Shown: positions 28,003 to 38,925, counted from the first letter of the stretch. The stretch is 64,000 nucleotides of DNA from Marinomonas phaeophyticola (GCF_026966905.1 NZ_JAPUBN010000010.1:1-64000); one strand, 5' to 3'. Translations and numbers: made by a program. The notes: generated by a model not told the origin, from the sequence alone.

Positions 28003-30582
28003 ATGAGAATTGATCGATTAACAAGTAAGTTACAACTTGCGCTGTCTGATGCCCAGTCTGTTGCTCTAGGGCAGGACCATTCTTATATAGAGCCAGTGCA
28101 TTTATTAATTGCCTTGATGGATCAGCAAGGTGGTAGTACGCGACCTATTCTTCAGCAGTCCGGCGTACAGGTGACAAAATTAAGAGAATCTCTTAATGGT
28201 ATTTTAGATCGTTTGGCAAAGGTCAATGATCACGACGGTAATGTGCAGATGTCCCCTGAAATGGTGAGACTATTAAACCTAGGTGATAAAGAAGCGCAAA
28301 AGCGCAAAGATCAATTTATTTCATCTGAACTTATCTTGATGGCTATGTTTGAAGGTAAAGATGACCTGGCTAAGGCTTTAAAAGCAACGGGCGTCACCAA
28401 AAATGATATTGCCGCTGTAATAGATCAAGTCCGAGGTGGCGAAAGTGTTAATGATGCAAATGCCGAAGAGAATCGTCAAGCGCTAGATAAATATACCGTT
28501 GATTTAACCGCGAGAGCGGCTGAAGGCAAGCTGGACCCTGTTATTGGCCGTGATGATGAAATACGTAGAACAATTCAGGTCTTACAACGCCGTCGAAAAA
28601 ATAACCCAGTATTGATTGGTGAGCCTGGCGTTGGTAAAACAGCGATAGCAGAAGGATTGGCGCAACGTATTATTAATGGCGAAGTGCCTGAAGGGTTAAA
28701 GAGTAAGCGAGTACTTTCTTTAGATATGGGGACCTTGATTGCTGGTGCCAAATATCGAGGTGAATTTGAAGAGCGTTTAAAGGCTGTGCTGAATGAGCTT
28801 TCTAAGCAAGAGGGTCAGGTAATTCTCTTTATTGATGAGATTCATACCATGGTTGGCGCGGGTAAATCTGAAGGCTCTATGGATGCGGGTAATATGTTAA
28901 AGCCTGCACTGGCTCGTGGAGAGCTGCATTGTGTTGGTGCCACAACATTAAATGAATATCGTCAATATATTGAGAAAGATGCCGCTTTGGAGAGACGTTT
29001 TCAAAAAGTATTGGTTGAAGAGCCTTCTGTTGCTGATACTGTTGCCATCTTGAGAGGGTTAAAAGAGCGTTATGAAGTGCATCATGGGGTGGATATTACT
29101 GACTCTGCGATCATTGCCGCGGCTAAGCTTTCTCAGCGTTATATCACTGATCGGCAGTTACCTGACAAGGCCATTGATTTAATTGATGAGGCAGGTAGTA
29201 GAATTCGGATGGAAATGGATTCTAAACCAGAAGATATGGATCGTTTAGAGCGCCGCTTAATTCAATTGAAAATAGAGCAAGAAGCGCTCAAAAAAGAAAA
29301 AGATAAGGCGTCAAAAACTCGCTTGAAAGAACTTGACTCTGAAGTTGAGACATTAGAAAAGCAGTATTCTGATTTAGACGAAATATGGAATGCTGAAAAA
29401 GCCCTTGTACAAGGAGGGCAAAAGTTAAAAGAAGATCTCGAGTCTGTGCGACATGAAATGGAAGAGGCTCGTAGGGAGGGAAATCTGGCGAAAATGTCGG
29501 AGCTTCAGTATGGGGTGATTCCTATGTTAGAAGCGGAAATAGAAAAGGCTAGTCAAGCAGAAGAATTAGGGCAAACTCAGTTGCTTAGAAATCGTGTTAG
29601 TGAAGAGGAAATCGCAACGGTTGTTTCAAGGTGGACAGGCATTCCTGTAGATAAAATGCTGGAGGGTGAGCGTGATAAACTATTGCGTATGGAAGAGGCC
29701 TTACATGAATCTGTGATAGGGCAAGAAGAAGCTGTCTGTGCTGTTGCCAATGCTGTGAGACGCTCTAGATCTGGTTTGTCTGATCCAAATAGACCAAATG
29801 GTTCCTTTTTATTTTTAGGCCCTACAGGGGTTGGTAAAACAGAGTTATGTAAGTCGCTGGCAACCTTCTTGTTTGATTCAGAAGCGGCAATGGTGCGTTT
29901 GGATATGTCTGAATTTATGGAGAAGCATTCCGTCTCTCGTTTAATTGGTTCTCCTCCAGGTTATGTTGGCTATGAGGAAGGAGGTTATTTAACTGAGGCA
30001 GTACGCCGTCGTCCATATTCTGTCTTGCTGCTAGATGAAATCGAGAAAGCGCATCCAGATGTGTTTAATATTCTTTTACAGGTATTAGATGATGGTCGTT
30101 TAACGGATGGGCAAGGTCGAACAGTGGATTTTCGTAATACCGTTATTGTTATGACCTCTAACCTCGGCTCTGATGTGATTCAAGAATATCGTGATGACAG
30201 TCAATATGAAGAGATTAAAGAAAAGGTAATGGAGGTAGTTGGTATGCACTTCCGTCCTGAATTTGTTAATCGAATTGATGAGGCCGTTGTCTTTCATCCT
30301 CTTATGTTGTCTCAAATTCAAGGTATTGCACGTATTCAGTTGCATCATTTGAATCAGCGTTTAGAAGAGATGGGTATTAGCATGACCATGAGTGAGGGGG
30401 CTCTGACTCGCTTGTCTGAGGTTGGTTATGACCCTGTATACGGTGCGAGGCCGCTGAAAAGAGCAATACAGCGCTGGATTGAGAACCCATTAGCAAATGA
30501 ATTGTTGTCAGGCAGGTTTGTGAGTGGAGACGTGATTGTGGCTGATACAAAAGATAATGAGATCTGTTTTACTAAACAATAA
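28003..30582 (+). CDS. clpB: ClpB, protein disaggregase of the Hsp100 family
   Basis: 859 aa hexameric AAA+ disaggregase working with DnaK. N domain (1-145) begins [19 protein letters not shown]; first AAA domain with Walker A GEPGVGKT and [12 protein letters not shown]; the coiled-coil middle domain (about 410-525); second AAA domain with [22 protein letters not shown] and sensor residues in NRIDEAVVF. No truncation. TAAAGGAG precedes the ATG. A heat-shock promoter is expected, but I see only a weak candidate. Confidence 0.97.
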   Translation: MRIDRLTSKLQLALSDAQSVALGQDHSYIEPVHLLIALMDQQGGSTRPILQQSGVQVTKLRESLNGILDRLAKVNDHDGNVQMSPEMVRLLNLGDKEAQKRKDQFISSELILMAMFEGKDDLAKALKATGVTKNDIAAVIDQVRGGESVNDANAEENRQALDKYTVDLTARAAEGKLDPVIGRDDEIRRTIQVLQRRRKNNPVLIGEPGVGKTAIAEGLAQRIINGEVPEGLKSKRVLSLDMGTLIAGAKYRGEFEERLKAVLNELSKQEGQVILFIDEIHTMVGAGKSEGSMDAGNMLKPALARGELHCVGATTLNEYRQYIEKDAALERRFQKVLVEEPSVADTVAILRGLKERYEVHHGVDITDSAIIAAAKLSQRYITDRQLPDKAIDLIDEAGSRIRMEMDSKPEDMDRLERRLIQLKIEQEALKKEKDKASKTRLKELDSEVETLEKQYSDLDEIWNAEKALVQGGQKLKEDLESVRHEMEEARREGNLAKMSELQYGVIPMLEAEIEKASQAEELGQTQLLRNRVSEEEIATVVSRWTGIPVDKMLEGERDKLLRMEEALHESVIGQEEAVCAVANAVRRSRSGLSDPNRPNGSFLFLGPTGVGKTELCKSLATFLFDSEAAMVRLDMSEFMEKHSVSRLIGSPPGYVGYEEGGYLTEAVRRRPYSVLLLDEIEKAHPDVFNILLQVLDDGRLTDGQGRTVDFRNTVIVMTSNLGSDVIQEYRDDSQYEEIKEKVMEVVGMHFRPEFVNRIDEAVVFHPLMLSQIQGIARIQLHHLNQRLEEMGISMTMSEGALTRLSEVGYDPVYGARPLKRAIQRWIENPLANELLSGRFVSGDVIVADTKDNEICFTKQ

Positions 30583-30599
30583 TACATTAGTAATGTGAT

Positions 30600-30663
30600 A
30601 AAAAACCGTAGGCTCTATTTAAAGTATGTTTAACCTTTTAATAGATAACCTACGGTTTTTTTA
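30600..30663. terminator. Bidirectional terminator between clpB and the outer-membrane protein gene
   Basis: AAAAAACCGTAGG at 30600-30612 pairs with CCTACGGTTTTTTT at 30649-30662 across a 36-base loop that can fold further. A and T runs allow termination in both directions. Confidence 0.75.
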
Positions 30664-30680
30664 TAAATCAAATGTTCTAC

Positions 30681-31397
30681 TTAGAAATCGATAAAGGCGC
30701 CGATGAAGACTCCAGAACTTTCACTCTTAACATCTTTATCATCTACATCTATTAGGTCGATATCCATAGAACGATAGCCTCCTTCAATACCTACTAAGAA
30801 TGGCGTTTCATATTTCACCTTGATGGTTGTATCTGTGATGCTTGAATCGCCGATAGAGAGTGCTTTCAGCTCACCACCAACAGACACACTGGTTCCAGGG
30901 ATCGTTGCGTAAGCTGAGAGATAGGCCATAGGGACAACAGCAGATAAACTACTCTTTTCTGTGTCTAGCTCAATTGAGCCGTCAAAGTCTCTTAGAGTTA
31001 AGCCTGCGTCCAGGTCCAGCCAAAGTAGCCCATCGAGAAACTCATAGTAAAAAGTATAGTCCGTGTGGGATAAATCGAGCTTGGCATCACCTGACAGGCT
31101 TTGTCCTTCAAAGGTAACACTTGAAGTGACTGTTCCTTCAGACTTTAGATCTGTACCTTGAAGGCGAATATTGGGAATTAACGGGAGTGGGTGTTCAAAG
31201 GCAATGCCATAGTAGCGGCTGCTATCTGCATCCATATCCGTTGAGTCACTTGATGTTCCATGATCAGAGAATTCAACTGTTGAATCTGGGGAAAAGGCAC
31301 CAATTTCAGCGGTTAAGCCTAAAACATCTGCTTGTGCAGTGCTAGCAAGGACCAAAGAAGAAAGTAAAAGGGCGGCTCTCATAGTAAGGTTATCCAT
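30681..31397 (-). CDS. Small outer-membrane beta-barrel protein (TIGR04219-like)
   Basis: 238 aa. Signal peptide RAALLLSSLVLASTAQA, then alternating strands and acidic loops, ending GVFIGAFIDF with a terminal Phe. Segments SSRYYGIAFEHPLPLIPNIRL and YYEFLDGLLWLDLDAGLTLRDFDG resemble the TIGR04219 family of Vibrio and Shewanella outer-membrane proteins, function unknown. Met at 31382 is an equally good start and gives a tighter signal peptide. Confidence 0.78.
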   Translation of the reverse strand: MDNLTMRAALLLSSLVLASTAQADVLGLTAEIGAFSPDSTVEFSDHGTSSDSTDMDADSSRYYGIAFEHPLPLIPNIRLQGTDLKSEGTVTSSVTFEGQSLSGDAKLDLSHTDYTFYYEFLDGLLWLDLDAGLTLRDFDGSIELDTEKSSLSAVVPMAYLSAYATIPGTSVSVGGELKALSIGDSSITDTTIKVKYETPFLVGIEGGYRSMDIDLIDVDDKDVKSESSGVFIGAFIDF

Positions 31398-31534
31398 ATT
31401 AATTTGAAGGTTTTAAGTAGTATAAACTTTCGGACTTATGTTTGACCAACAAAGATTGCATCTTATTTTTAACGTTATGTAAAGTTCAAAAAAAGATTAG
31501 AATAGATAAGAAGTGATATTTACAATAAGGAAAT

Positions 31535-31609
31535 TGGCTGGGGTAGCAGGATTCGAACCTACGCATGACAGGATCAAAACCTGTTGCCTTACCGCTTGGC
31601 GATACCCCA
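31535..31609 (-). tRNA. tRNA-Gln (anticodon TTG), copy 3 in transcription order
   Basis: 75 bases including an encoded CCA. Minus-strand acceptor TGGGGTA pairs with TACCCCA, the anticodon loop is TTTTGAT with TTG, and the T arm has GGTTCGAATCC. It is identical to the other two tRNA-Gln genes of the array. Confidence 0.97.
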
Positions 31610-31624
31610 AATAACCAAATTTTA

Positions 31625-31701
31625 TGGTGGCTATGACTAGATTCGAACTAGTGACCCCATCATTATGAGTGATGTGCTCTAACCAACTGAGCTACATAGC
31701 C
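31625..31701 (-). tRNA. Elongator tRNA-Met (anticodon CAT), copy 2
   Basis: 77 bases with encoded CCA. Acceptor GGCTATG pairs with CATAGCC, the anticodon loop is CTCATAA, and D-loop AGCTCAGTTGGTTAGAG is intact. Its resemblance to E. coli metT marks it as the elongator, not initiator, form. Confidence 0.96.
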
Positions 31702-31720
31702 TTAACTATATTAGAAAAAA

Positions 31721-31795
31721 TGGCTGGGGTAGCAGGATTCGAACCTACGCATGACAGGATCAAAACCTGTTGCCTTACCGCTTGGCGATACCCCA
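31721..31795 (-). tRNA. tRNA-Gln (anticodon TTG), copy 2
   Basis: Identical in sequence to the copy at 31535-31609, with encoded CCA and the TTG anticodon. It lies 19 bases from the tRNA-Met at 31625. Confidence 0.97.
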
Positions 31796-31812
31796 ATTTT
31801 TTAAGTAATTAA

Positions 31813-31889
31813 TGGTGGCTATGACTAGATTCGAACTAGTGACCCCATCATTATGAGTGATGTGCTCTAACCAACTGAGCTACATAGCC
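31813..31889 (-). tRNA. Elongator tRNA-Met (anticodon CAT), copy 1
   Basis: Identical to the tRNA-Met at 31625-31701. The Gln-Met pair therefore occurs twice in tandem, followed by a fifth gene. Confidence 0.96.
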
Positions 31890-31919
31890 ATAATTACTTT
31901 TCTAACAGTTATGTTGTAA

Positions 31920-31994
31920 TGGCTGGGGTAGCAGGATTCGAACCTACGCATGACAGGATCAAAACCTGTTGCCTTACCGCTTGGCGATACCCCA
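31920..31994 (-). tRNA. tRNA-Gln (anticodon TTG), copy 1 (promoter-proximal)
   Basis: Identical to the other two tRNA-Gln copies. It is first in the array, about 55 bases downstream of the promoter at 32050-32078. Confidence 0.97.
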
Positions 31995-32049
31995 ATTACA
32001 AACCAGAAACAAATTATCTTTTGTGCGATCCCCTGTCTCTGGGTGCGAT

Positions 32050-32078
32050 ATTATTCATATAAGGCCTTATCGGGTCAA
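32050..32078 (-). promoter_or_regulatory. Sigma-70 promoter of the tRNA array
   Basis: On the minus strand TTGACC and AATAAT are 17 bases apart. The region after the -10 (ATCGCACCC) is richer in G and C, as in stringently controlled stable-RNA promoters. It lies after ychF and before the first tRNA. Confidence 0.78.
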
Positions 32079-32115
32079 GCTTTTTTCTGAAAATATCTAT
32101 AACAATTGAATAAAT

Positions 32116-33207
32116 TTATACATTGAAACGGAAATGCATCACATCCCCGTCTTTTACTATGTATTCTTTCCCTTCTAAGCGCCACTTACCTGCGTCCTTA
32201 GCACCACTCTCTCCTTTGAACGAGATAAAGTCGTTATAAGCGACGACTTCAGCACGAATAAAGCCTTTCTCGAAGTCCGTGTGAATAACTCCAGCGGCTT
32301 GAGGAGCTGTTGCGCCTTGTTTTACTGTCCAGGCACGAACTTCTTTTACACCAGCAGTAAAGTAAGTCTGTAACCCTAATAGTTCGTAGCCTGCGCGAAT
32401 CACTCGGTCTAAGCCGGGCTCTTGCATTCCCATCTCGTCAAGGAACTCTTGCATTTCTTCTGCATTAAGTTCAGAAATTTCAGCTTCAAGTTGATTGCAT
32501 ATAGGAACAACCATAGCGCCTTCAGCCGCTGCAATAGCTCTTACCTGGTCAAGGTGTGGATTATCTTCAAAACCGTCCTCAGCGACGTTAGCAATGTACA
32601 TAGTTGGCTTTGTGGTAAGGAGGTGAAGCGCTTTTACTTCTTTTATTTCATCATCTGTGAGTTCAAGTGAACGAACTGGCAATCCATCTTCTAAATGGGC
32701 TTTTAGTCTTTCTAAGAAAGCTTTGTGAGCTATCGCTTCTTTATTGCCACTTTTCGCATTTTTTCCTGTGCGGAAAATCTGTTTGTCAACCGATTCGATG
32801 TCTGCAAAAATTAGTTCAAGGTTAATGATTTCGATATCGGCTTTTGGGTCGATTTTATTGGCAACGTGAATAACGTTTTCATCCTCAAAGCAACGCACAA
32901 CATGCGCAATGGCGTCGGTTTCACGTATATTGGCCAAAAACTTATTTCCTAAGCCTTCCCCTTTCGATGCGCCTTCAACTAAGCCTGCAATATCCACAAA
33001 TTCCATGGTGGTTGCTAACACTCTTTCAGGTTTAACGATTTCTGAAAGGGCGTCAAGGCGAGGGTCAGGCATGGCTACCACACCTGCATTTGGCTCTATT
33101 GTACAAAAAGGGAAGTTTTCAGCACCAATACCCGCTTTGGTAAGTGCATTGAATAACGTGGATTTACCGACATTTGGTAATCCGACGATGCCGCAATTAA
33201 AACCCAT
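32116..33207 (-). CDS. ychF: YchF/OLA1-family redox-regulated ATPase
   Basis: 363 aa, the same length as E. coli YchF. G domain with [15 protein letters not shown] (Walker A), [20 protein letters not shown] (G3) and NKID-like motif, a coiled-coil insert (about 125-200) and a TGS domain at the C-terminus ([21 protein letters not shown]). It binds ribosomes and prefers ATP. It lies downstream of pth, as in most gammaproteobacteria. Confidence 0.96.
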   Translation of the reverse strand: MGFNCGIVGLPNVGKSTLFNALTKAGIGAENFPFCTIEPNAGVVAMPDPRLDALSEIVKPERVLATTMEFVDIAGLVEGASKGEGLGNKFLANIRETDAIAHVVRCFEDENVIHVANKIDPKADIEIINLELIFADIESVDKQIFRTGKNAKSGNKEAIAHKAFLERLKAHLEDGLPVRSLELTDDEIKEVKALHLLTTKPTMYIANVAEDGFEDNPHLDQVRAIAAAEGAMVVPICNQLEAEISELNAEEMQEFLDEMGMQEPGLDRVIRAGYELLGLQTYFTAGVKEVRAWTVKQGATAPQAAGVIHTDFEKGFIRAEVVAYNDFISFKGESGAKDAGKWRLEGKEYIVKDGDVMHFRFNV

Positions 33208-33234
33208 AATAATTCCTGAATATAATATAAATGT

Positions 33235-33819
33235 TTAAGCTTTGAAGCTGTGCAGTGTGTTCATCACATTATTGAGGTTGCCAGCAACGATATCATCTGT
33301 ATATCGAAGGGATTCATCAATAGCGTGTTCAATCTTTAGAAACTCTGTGGAGGGGGCTTTGGTTAATACATAACCCGCTACTTTACTGGCGTGGCCTGGG
33401 TGACCTATGCCGATACGTAAACGACCGAAATCACGGTTATTGCCTAATTTTGAAATAATGTCTTTGAGCCCATTATGACCACCATGACCACCACCTACTT
33501 TGAGTTTGGCTGTGCCAGGAGGGAGATCTAATTCATCATGAATGACTAATATTTCCTGAGGAAGTACTTTGTAAAACTGACATAGGGCTTGTACGGCTGA
33601 GCCGCTTAAATTCATATAGGTGGTTGGAATGAGTAAAAAACATTCTTTTCCACCAATAGAAACTTTTCCAAATTCACCGGAAAACTTTTTTTCATAACGT
33701 AAAAGGCACTGACTCTGTTGAGCCAGTGCCTTTATATATTGAGCGCCAGCATTGTGACGGGTGTTATCATATTCTGTACCAGGATTACCTAGCCCAACTA
33801 ATAATTTAAAACTCGCCAC
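33235..33819 (-). CDS. pth: Peptidyl-tRNA hydrolase
   Basis: Releases tRNA from stalled peptidyl-tRNA. 194 aa, exactly the E. coli length, starting at GTG 33819 (V)[24 protein letters not shown] with GAAGGTAG upstream. Catalytic His is in TRHNAG, Asn in TYMNLSG and IGHPGH, and [11 protein letters not shown] and [12 protein letters not shown] are conserved. The frame is open another 16 codons into rplY but that extension is not family sequence. Confidence 0.95.
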   Translation of the reverse strand: MASFKLLVGLGNPGTEYDNTRHNAGAQYIKALAQQSQCLLRYEKKFSGEFGKVSIGGKECFLLIPTTYMNLSGSAVQALCQFYKVLPQEILVIHDELDLPPGTAKLKVGGGHGGHNGLKDIISKLGNNRDFGRLRIGIGHPGHASKVAGYVLTKAPSTEFLKIEHAIDESLRYTDDIVAGNLNNVMNTLHSFKA

Positions 33820-33838
33820 AATACTACCTTCAATAATC

Positions 33839-34417
33839 TTAACGTTTAGACTTGTCGATACGACCAATTGGTTGGTTGTGATCTTCGCCTTTCAACAATG
33901 AAACAAGCTCTACACCTTCAGGAACAACGGCATCTGAAAGGTGGTAAATATCGCCAAGTTGAGCGTTTGTGCAATCCACAACAAGCTCTGCAGGAAGGTT
34001 AGCTGGTAAACAACGAACTTCAGCAAGTTTCGCTTCTACAACCAAACGGCCGCCTTGAGTTTTAACGCCAGCACTCGTTGCTGCGCCAACAAAGCTAAGT
34101 GGTACACGAGTTGTGATAACGGTGTTTTCTTCAATGCGAAGAAGGTCGATATGTAGAACTTCAGGACGTGCTGGGTGACGTTGAAGTGCTTTTACAATAG
34201 CTTTTTCTGGGTTACCAGCAACGTTTACTTCAATGATGCTAGTGAAAAAAGCTGGGTTTTCAATGGCTTTGTTCAACTCGTTTACTGCGAATGAAACAGA
34301 CTGAGGCTCAGTTGAACCACCGTAGATTACACCAGGAACTAAATTTTCTTTACGTAGGCGGCGGCTCGCACCTTTGCCATGAAGTTCACGAGTGTTTGCA
34401 TTAATAGTTAATGACAT
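33839..34417 (-). CDS. rplY: 50S ribosomal protein L25, long (CTC/TL5) form
   Basis: 192 aa. N-terminal L25 domain (residues 1-95: [25 protein letters not shown]-like [15 protein letters not shown]) binds loop E of 5S rRNA; the C-terminal beta domain (about 100-192) is found in CTC-type proteins but not E. coli L25. Lies between prs and pth. A short GC-rich stretch sits in its leader. Confidence 0.94.
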   Translation of the reverse strand: MSLTINANTRELHGKGASRRLRKENLVPGVIYGGSTEPQSVSFAVNELNKAIENPAFFTSIIEVNVAGNPEKAIVKALQRHPARPEVLHIDLLRIEENTVITTRVPLSFVGAATSAGVKTQGGRLVVEAKLAEVRCLPANLPAELVVDCTNAQLGDIYHLSDAVVPEGVELVSLLKGEDHNQPIGRIDKSKR

Positions 34418-34489
34418 TTTATTTTCCTAAATTAAGGTTAGTTAGCCCAGGACTGCGACCGGTCCCGAGCAAATGCGTTTGGTTTTGAG

Positions 34490-35437
34490 TTAGGCACCAA
34501 ACATAGCACTAATAGACTCTTCGTTGCATACGCGACGAACAGCTTCAGCCAATATATCAGACATGGATAATTGGCGAATTTTAGGACACTCTAGCGCGTC
34601 CTGTCTTAGCGGAATGGTATCAGTAACAACCAATTCATCTAAAACGGAATTATTTACATTTTCAATGGCTTTACCAGAAAGAATAGGGTGTGTGCAGTAA
34701 GCTAAGACCCTTTCAGCTCCATGATCTTTCAATGCTTTAGCCGCAGCGCATAATGTGCCACCAGTATCGCACATATCATCGATTAATACGCATGTTTTAC
34801 CCGCTACATCACCAATTAAGTGCATGATTTGCGCTTCATTAGCGCGAGGGCGACGTTTGTCAATGATAGCAAGGTCTGCATCGTCCAAAAGCTTAGCAAA
34901 CGCTCTTGCTCGTACAACACCACCTACATCTGGGGAGACAACGGTGATATTTTCATAACCTTGGCGCTGTAAATCGTCTAGTAACAGGGGTGTTCCATAA
35001 ACGTTATCTACAGGAATATCGAAAAATCCTTGAATCTGATCTGCATGAAGGTCAACGGTTAACACTCGGTTGATACCAACAGCAGAAATCATATCTGCAA
35101 CAACTTTGGCTGTAATAGGAACTCGAGCGGAGCGTACACGACGATCCTGACGAGCATAGCCAAAGTAAGGGATAACAGCGGTTACTCGGCTTGCAGAGGC
35201 ACGACGCAATGCGTCAGCCATTACAATCAGTTCCATTAAGTTATCATTGCTCGGTGCACATGTGGATTGGATAATAAAAACGTCTTTACCACGAACGTTT
35301 TCATTTATCTCGACTGTGATTTCTCCGTCACTGAATTTGCCAACTGTAGCATTACCAATAGGTAAACCTAAGCGACGTACTACTCGGCGAGCGAGTTCAG
35401 GGTTTGCATTACCGGTAAAAACCATCAACTTGGACAC
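34490..35437 (-). CDS. prs: Ribose-phosphate pyrophosphokinase
   Basis: Makes PRPP for nucleotide, His and Trp synthesis. 315 aa, as in E. coli, when started at GTG 35437 ([15 protein letters not shown]) with AAAGGT upstream. [30 protein letters not shown], the PRPP loop [13 protein letters not shown] and the flexible loop KRRP are intact. The frame is open 25 codons further upstream without homology. Confidence 0.95.
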   Translation of the reverse strand: MSKLMVFTGNANPELARRVVRRLGLPIGNATVGKFSDGEITVEINENVRGKDVFIIQSTCAPSNDNLMELIVMADALRRASASRVTAVIPYFGYARQDRRVRSARVPITAKVVADMISAVGINRVLTVDLHADQIQGFFDIPVDNVYGTPLLLDDLQRQGYENITVVSPDVGGVVRARAFAKLLDDADLAIIDKRRPRANEAQIMHLIGDVAGKTCVLIDDMCDTGGTLCAAAKALKDHGAERVLAYCTHPILSGKAIENVNNSVLDELVVTDTIPLRQDALECPKIRQLSMSDILAEAVRRVCNEESISAMFGA

Positions 35438-35534
35438 TGTGAATACCTTTTGTATTAAATTGTTCGTGATGAATAGAGGCGAATACGGAAAGTAACTGTC
35501 TCCAGTTCGCAAAAATATGTATTAACTTAATTGC

Positions 35535-36413
35535 CTAAATTTTCCGATTTTTTGCTACCCACTGGTCAAGTACTTGGTGCGTTAATGAGGTATTGCTTCC
35601 ATTGCAAATCCAAGCTTGCCATTTTTCAGGTAGTTCTTGTTTTACCCGTTCAGCATCCTCTATATGTTCAAATGCGATAAAGAGACATGCTCCAGTCCCC
35701 GTAAGCTTTACATCTCCTTGATTTTTAAGCCAAAGATACGCTTCGTTTACATCCGGATAGATATCTCTTACAACATCTAAACAATCGTTATGCCCGTCCA
35801 GTGTTAAGACGTGCGATATTTTGATGCTCGAGGTGTCTCTTGTCAAACGTTTATCGGTAAAAATTTGACCAGTATTCACATGGGCGTTTGGTTTTACCAG
35901 CAGATAGACGGGGGTTTTGGGTCTAAGGAAGGTAAGTTGTTCACCTACACCTTGTGCAAAAGCGCTTTTTCCATGAATAAAAATAGGGACATCGGCACCA
36001 AGGGATAAGCCAAGACTAGCCAATTGACTAAGAGATAGCTGACAATCCCATAACAAGTTAAGAGCAAGAAGGGTTGTGGCCGCATTCGAACTCCCACCAC
36101 CAATACCTGCTCCCATTGGTAGTGATTTTTCTAGGTGGATATGTACTCCCGATTCTTTATTACGTCGAAAGGGTTGTAAAAGTGTCGCTGCTTTGAATAT
36201 TAAATTGTCTTTTTCTGGTAAAGCCTCAATATGAGGGAAAATACGAATATGATCTTCCCTGTTTACAGTGAAGCGAATGGTATCGTGTAAATCAATAAAC
36301 TGGAATAAGGTTTCCAGCAAGTGATAGCCGTTCTCTTTTCTCCCTATGATATGAAGAAAAAGATTCAACTTTGCGGGAGAGGGTAAGGTAAGTGAGTTTA
36401 TTTGATTGTCCAT
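35535..36413 (-). CDS. ispE: 4-diphosphocytidyl-2-C-methyl-D-erythritol kinase
   Basis: GHMP kinase of the non-mevalonate isoprenoid pathway. 292 aa. Substrate motif SPAKLNLFLHIIGRKENGYH, ATP loop LPMGAGIGGGSSNAATTL and C-terminal VKLTGTGACLF are present. It overlaps the lolB stop codon by 16 bases and precedes prs, the conserved lolB-ispE-prs operon. Confidence 0.95.
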   Translation of the reverse strand: MDNQINSLTLPSPAKLNLFLHIIGRKENGYHLLETLFQFIDLHDTIRFTVNREDHIRIFPHIEALPEKDNLIFKAATLLQPFRRNKESGVHIHLEKSLPMGAGIGGGSSNAATTLLALNLLWDCQLSLSQLASLGLSLGADVPIFIHGKSAFAQGVGEQLTFLRPKTPVYLLVKPNAHVNTGQIFTDKRLTRDTSSIKISHVLTLDGHNDCLDVVRDIYPDVNEAYLWLKNQGDVKLTGTGACLFIAFEHIEDAERVKQELPEKWQAWICNGSNTSLTHQVLDQWVAKNRKI

Positions 36414-36967
36414 TGTGTAATAATTAGATTGACTCTGTAAGGCGGATTAGAAGCTTGCAGTTTACTGGGTAATTCTAGCCCATCAACCTCAGTGTATTCT
36501 TTGTAGGTTACTGTCCAGCCATCTTGAATGATCTCTTCAGCGCGATCGCTATTGAAGCCATTTTGTATTTCATACGGGCTGTTTGGCGACGGTAGTCCTT
36601 TTATCCAATATGACACTTGCTCAACGGGAAATTGCCAGCCAAATTGTTCGCTAAGTAAGGTACGGGCGGATGTGCCGTTAACCTCAACATCATTGTACTT
36701 TAATTCGACATTCCCAGGGGATATTTGAGCTAAATGTGTTGAACCTTGGCCAAATGGACCAATGATAGAAAGATCAAATTTTGAATTGTTGTGGAACCAA
36801 TTAAAATTTCCAGATAATGCGTCTTCTTCTGTGCGTATGCCAACTCTCCCAACCGTCTCCCATTGAGTTATTTGATCAACAGTGACGGGAGTTGGTGTGC
36901 TGACTTTAGGGGTGTTGCTACACCCTGAAATCAAAATCAGCGTTGTAATAATAAAGCCTATTCGCAT
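36398..36967 (-). CDS. lolB: Outer-membrane lipoprotein receptor LolB
   Basis: Accepts lipoproteins from LolA and inserts them in the outer membrane. 189 aa. Lipobox LISGC with Cys16 after a short signal peptide; TQWETVGRVGIRTEEDALSGNF and YWIKGLPSP are family signatures. It overlaps ispE and lies 26 bases after the TPR lipoprotein gene. Confidence 0.92.
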   Translation of the reverse strand: MRIGFIITTLILISGCSNTPKVSTPTPVTVDQITQWETVGRVGIRTEEDALSGNFNWFHNNSKFDLSIIGPFGQGSTHLAQISPGNVELKYNDVEVNGTSARTLLSEQFGWQFPVEQVSYWIKGLPSPNSPYEIQNGFNSDRAEEIIQDGWTVTYKEYTEVDGLELPSKLQASNPPYRVNLIITQWTIK

Positions 36968-36993
36968 AATAATTTAATCCTGTAAAGGTGCAC

Positions 36994-38787
36994 TTATTCG
37001 AGCATAGATGGATGGAGTCGATTAAGCGTTTCTTTTAATGATGGGTGGTTTGGTGAGCCATTTAATGCTTCTTGCCAAACGGCAACGGCTTCATCGTATT
37101 TTTCTTGGGCCCAGAGTGCTTCGCCATAATGAGCGGCAATCTCTGCATCAGGTAAGAGTCCCCAGGCTTTATTCAACAGCGACTCGGCTTTAACAAAATT
37201 CCCGTTTAAAAAATATCCCCAACCTAAGCTGTCTATAACGGCAGGGTTGTCTGGGTCGAGTCTATAGGCAGATGAAATGAGGTCTATAGCTTCACTATAT
37301 TGTTGGGAACGAACTAATAATGTATATCCTAGTGCATTTAAATAGTTAGCGTTATTGGGCTCTTTCTTAAGTAAGAAGCGTAGTTCTTTCTCTGTTTCAT
37401 GCCAGTTACCAAGTGAATCCTCTAATAAGGCTTTCTTATAGCGAACGTCATTCATATCTGATGATTGGTTAAGAATAATCTTGGCAAGTTCCAATGCGAG
37501 TTGAGGTTCTTCTTTGTCTTCGTGGTACTGCATAACATTTAAAATGGTCTCAGTATTTTGTCTTTGCTCGAATCTTGTCGCCACAAAATCATTAATCTCC
37601 CGCTCTTTTTTTAAATCATAAAGCCATATGATGATCTGTTCTGTTGCTGTTGTAAAAAGTTGACCATTCACATGTTTTAATTTTTCTATAGCTGTATTTT
37701 TCTTGTCTAAATCAGCATAAGCATTGGCTTCTAAAAAGTAAAATCGATCAGTGAAGCCAGAGGCTTGGTAATCAATTGAAGTTAATGCTTTTAGTGCGTC
37801 CGCAGGGCGTTTGTGTTGAATTAAGAGACTAATATAATGAATTGACAGCTGTGCTTTGTAGAGCGCAGGGAGGGTCGCGTTGTGATAATGATCTTTTGCG
37901 GATTTAAAATTTTTATCATTCATTTCGAAATCGATTAAGGATGAAATCAATGTGTATTCTTCAGGGTATAATGCCAGCCCTTGTTTTAGTGTTTGAATCG
38001 CTTCTTGAAGTTCTCCATCTTGCTTTTGAGTCAATCCAAGAATGAAGTAAATATCTGAAGGTAAGGGGGCTTTATTGTTTTTATTTTCGCTAAGAAGTGT
38101 TTGAGCGGCTTCTTTTGCGGACTTAAAATCTCCTTGCAAATAGACCGTGTGAATTAAGGCTGATCGTATCTCTGTTTGAGATTGCAAGTCTTGAGGGAGC
38201 AAGTGAATCGCCTCATTAATTATGGCTAAATATTTTGGCGTGGTAGCAAATGAGTTAATGGTTCTATTTAAAAAATCGAATGGAATGGATTCTTCATAGG
38301 CCCGAACGATTGTATTTGCAACTTGGTCTTTATTACCTTGGATTGCGAATGCTCTAAAACGAATTGAATAGCTGTTTGTTGCTTTTTTGTCTAAAGAAAG
38401 CCAAATGTCCGTTGATTGAATAATGAGTGCTGGATCATTCAGGGATAGAGCAATGAGGGTTGCTTTCTCTGCGAGAGTGCTGTTTTGCTCTGAAATAGCT
38501 AACGCTAAATAAAATTCAACCGCTTGTTTTTTCTCTCCCCTCGCAAGTGAGAACTCGGCAATTAATGCACTTTGGATTGGTGTTTTGTGTAGATCTATTT
38601 CGACTGGTTTAAGTCTTGTTGAAGCCTGATTTTGAGGCGTAAAGACACTGCAACCAGATAAAGATAGAATTAGCAGAGCAAAACCAAAAGTAGACTTTAG
38701 GTTATAGACCGGTGGAAAAAAGCGATTTTTTTGTGCTTTTATGAGTGAAGTATAATGTGTTGTTTTGAGCGATATTGGAAATGGCAT
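36994..38787 (-). CDS. TPR-repeat lipoprotein upstream of lolB
   Basis: 597 aa. Hydrophobic stretch FGFALLILSLSGCSVF ends in a lipobox-like Cys46, followed by many TPR units including PSDIYFILGLTQKQDGELQEAI, NANYLNALGYTLLVRSQQYSEAIDL and PAVIDSLGWGYFLNGNFVKAESLL. The same type of protein sits before lolB in Pseudomonas and relatives. The 45 residues before the Cys are long for a signal peptide, so the true start may be later. Role likely in envelope assembly; not proven. Confidence 0.85.
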   Translation of the reverse strand: MPFPISLKTTHYTSLIKAQKNRFFPPVYNLKSTFGFALLILSLSGCSVFTPQNQASTRLKPVEIDLHKTPIQSALIAEFSLARGEKKQAVEFYLALAISEQNSTLAEKATLIALSLNDPALIIQSTDIWLSLDKKATNSYSIRFRAFAIQGNKDQVANTIVRAYEESIPFDFLNRTINSFATTPKYLAIINEAIHLLPQDLQSQTEIRSALIHTVYLQGDFKSAKEAAQTLLSENKNNKAPLPSDIYFILGLTQKQDGELQEAIQTLKQGLALYPEEYTLISSLIDFEMNDKNFKSAKDHYHNATLPALYKAQLSIHYISLLIQHKRPADALKALTSIDYQASGFTDRFYFLEANAYADLDKKNTAIEKLKHVNGQLFTTATEQIIIWLYDLKKEREINDFVATRFEQRQNTETILNVMQYHEDKEEPQLALELAKIILNQSSDMNDVRYKKALLEDSLGNWHETEKELRFLLKKEPNNANYLNALGYTLLVRSQQYSEAIDLISSAYRLDPDNPAVIDSLGWGYFLNGNFVKAESLLNKAWGLLPDAEIAAHYGEALWAQEKYDEAVAVWQEALNGSPNHPSLKETLNRLHPSMLE

Positions 38788-38925
38788 GCTTTTCTCAATT
38801 AAAACTGATTCTCATTATAGTAACGTTCGTTCGATGTGCTGCCAACATCAAAATAGAGCCTTTGATGAAATACTAGGCAATCCCTATCACATAGATTTGA
38901 TTTTATTGACATCATGGGGTGCGAA

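Noticed and set aside
31535..31994. The regular repeats as a CRISPR array
   Set aside because: The repeated units are complete tRNA genes with encoded CCA and matching cloverleaf pairing; no cas genes are present.
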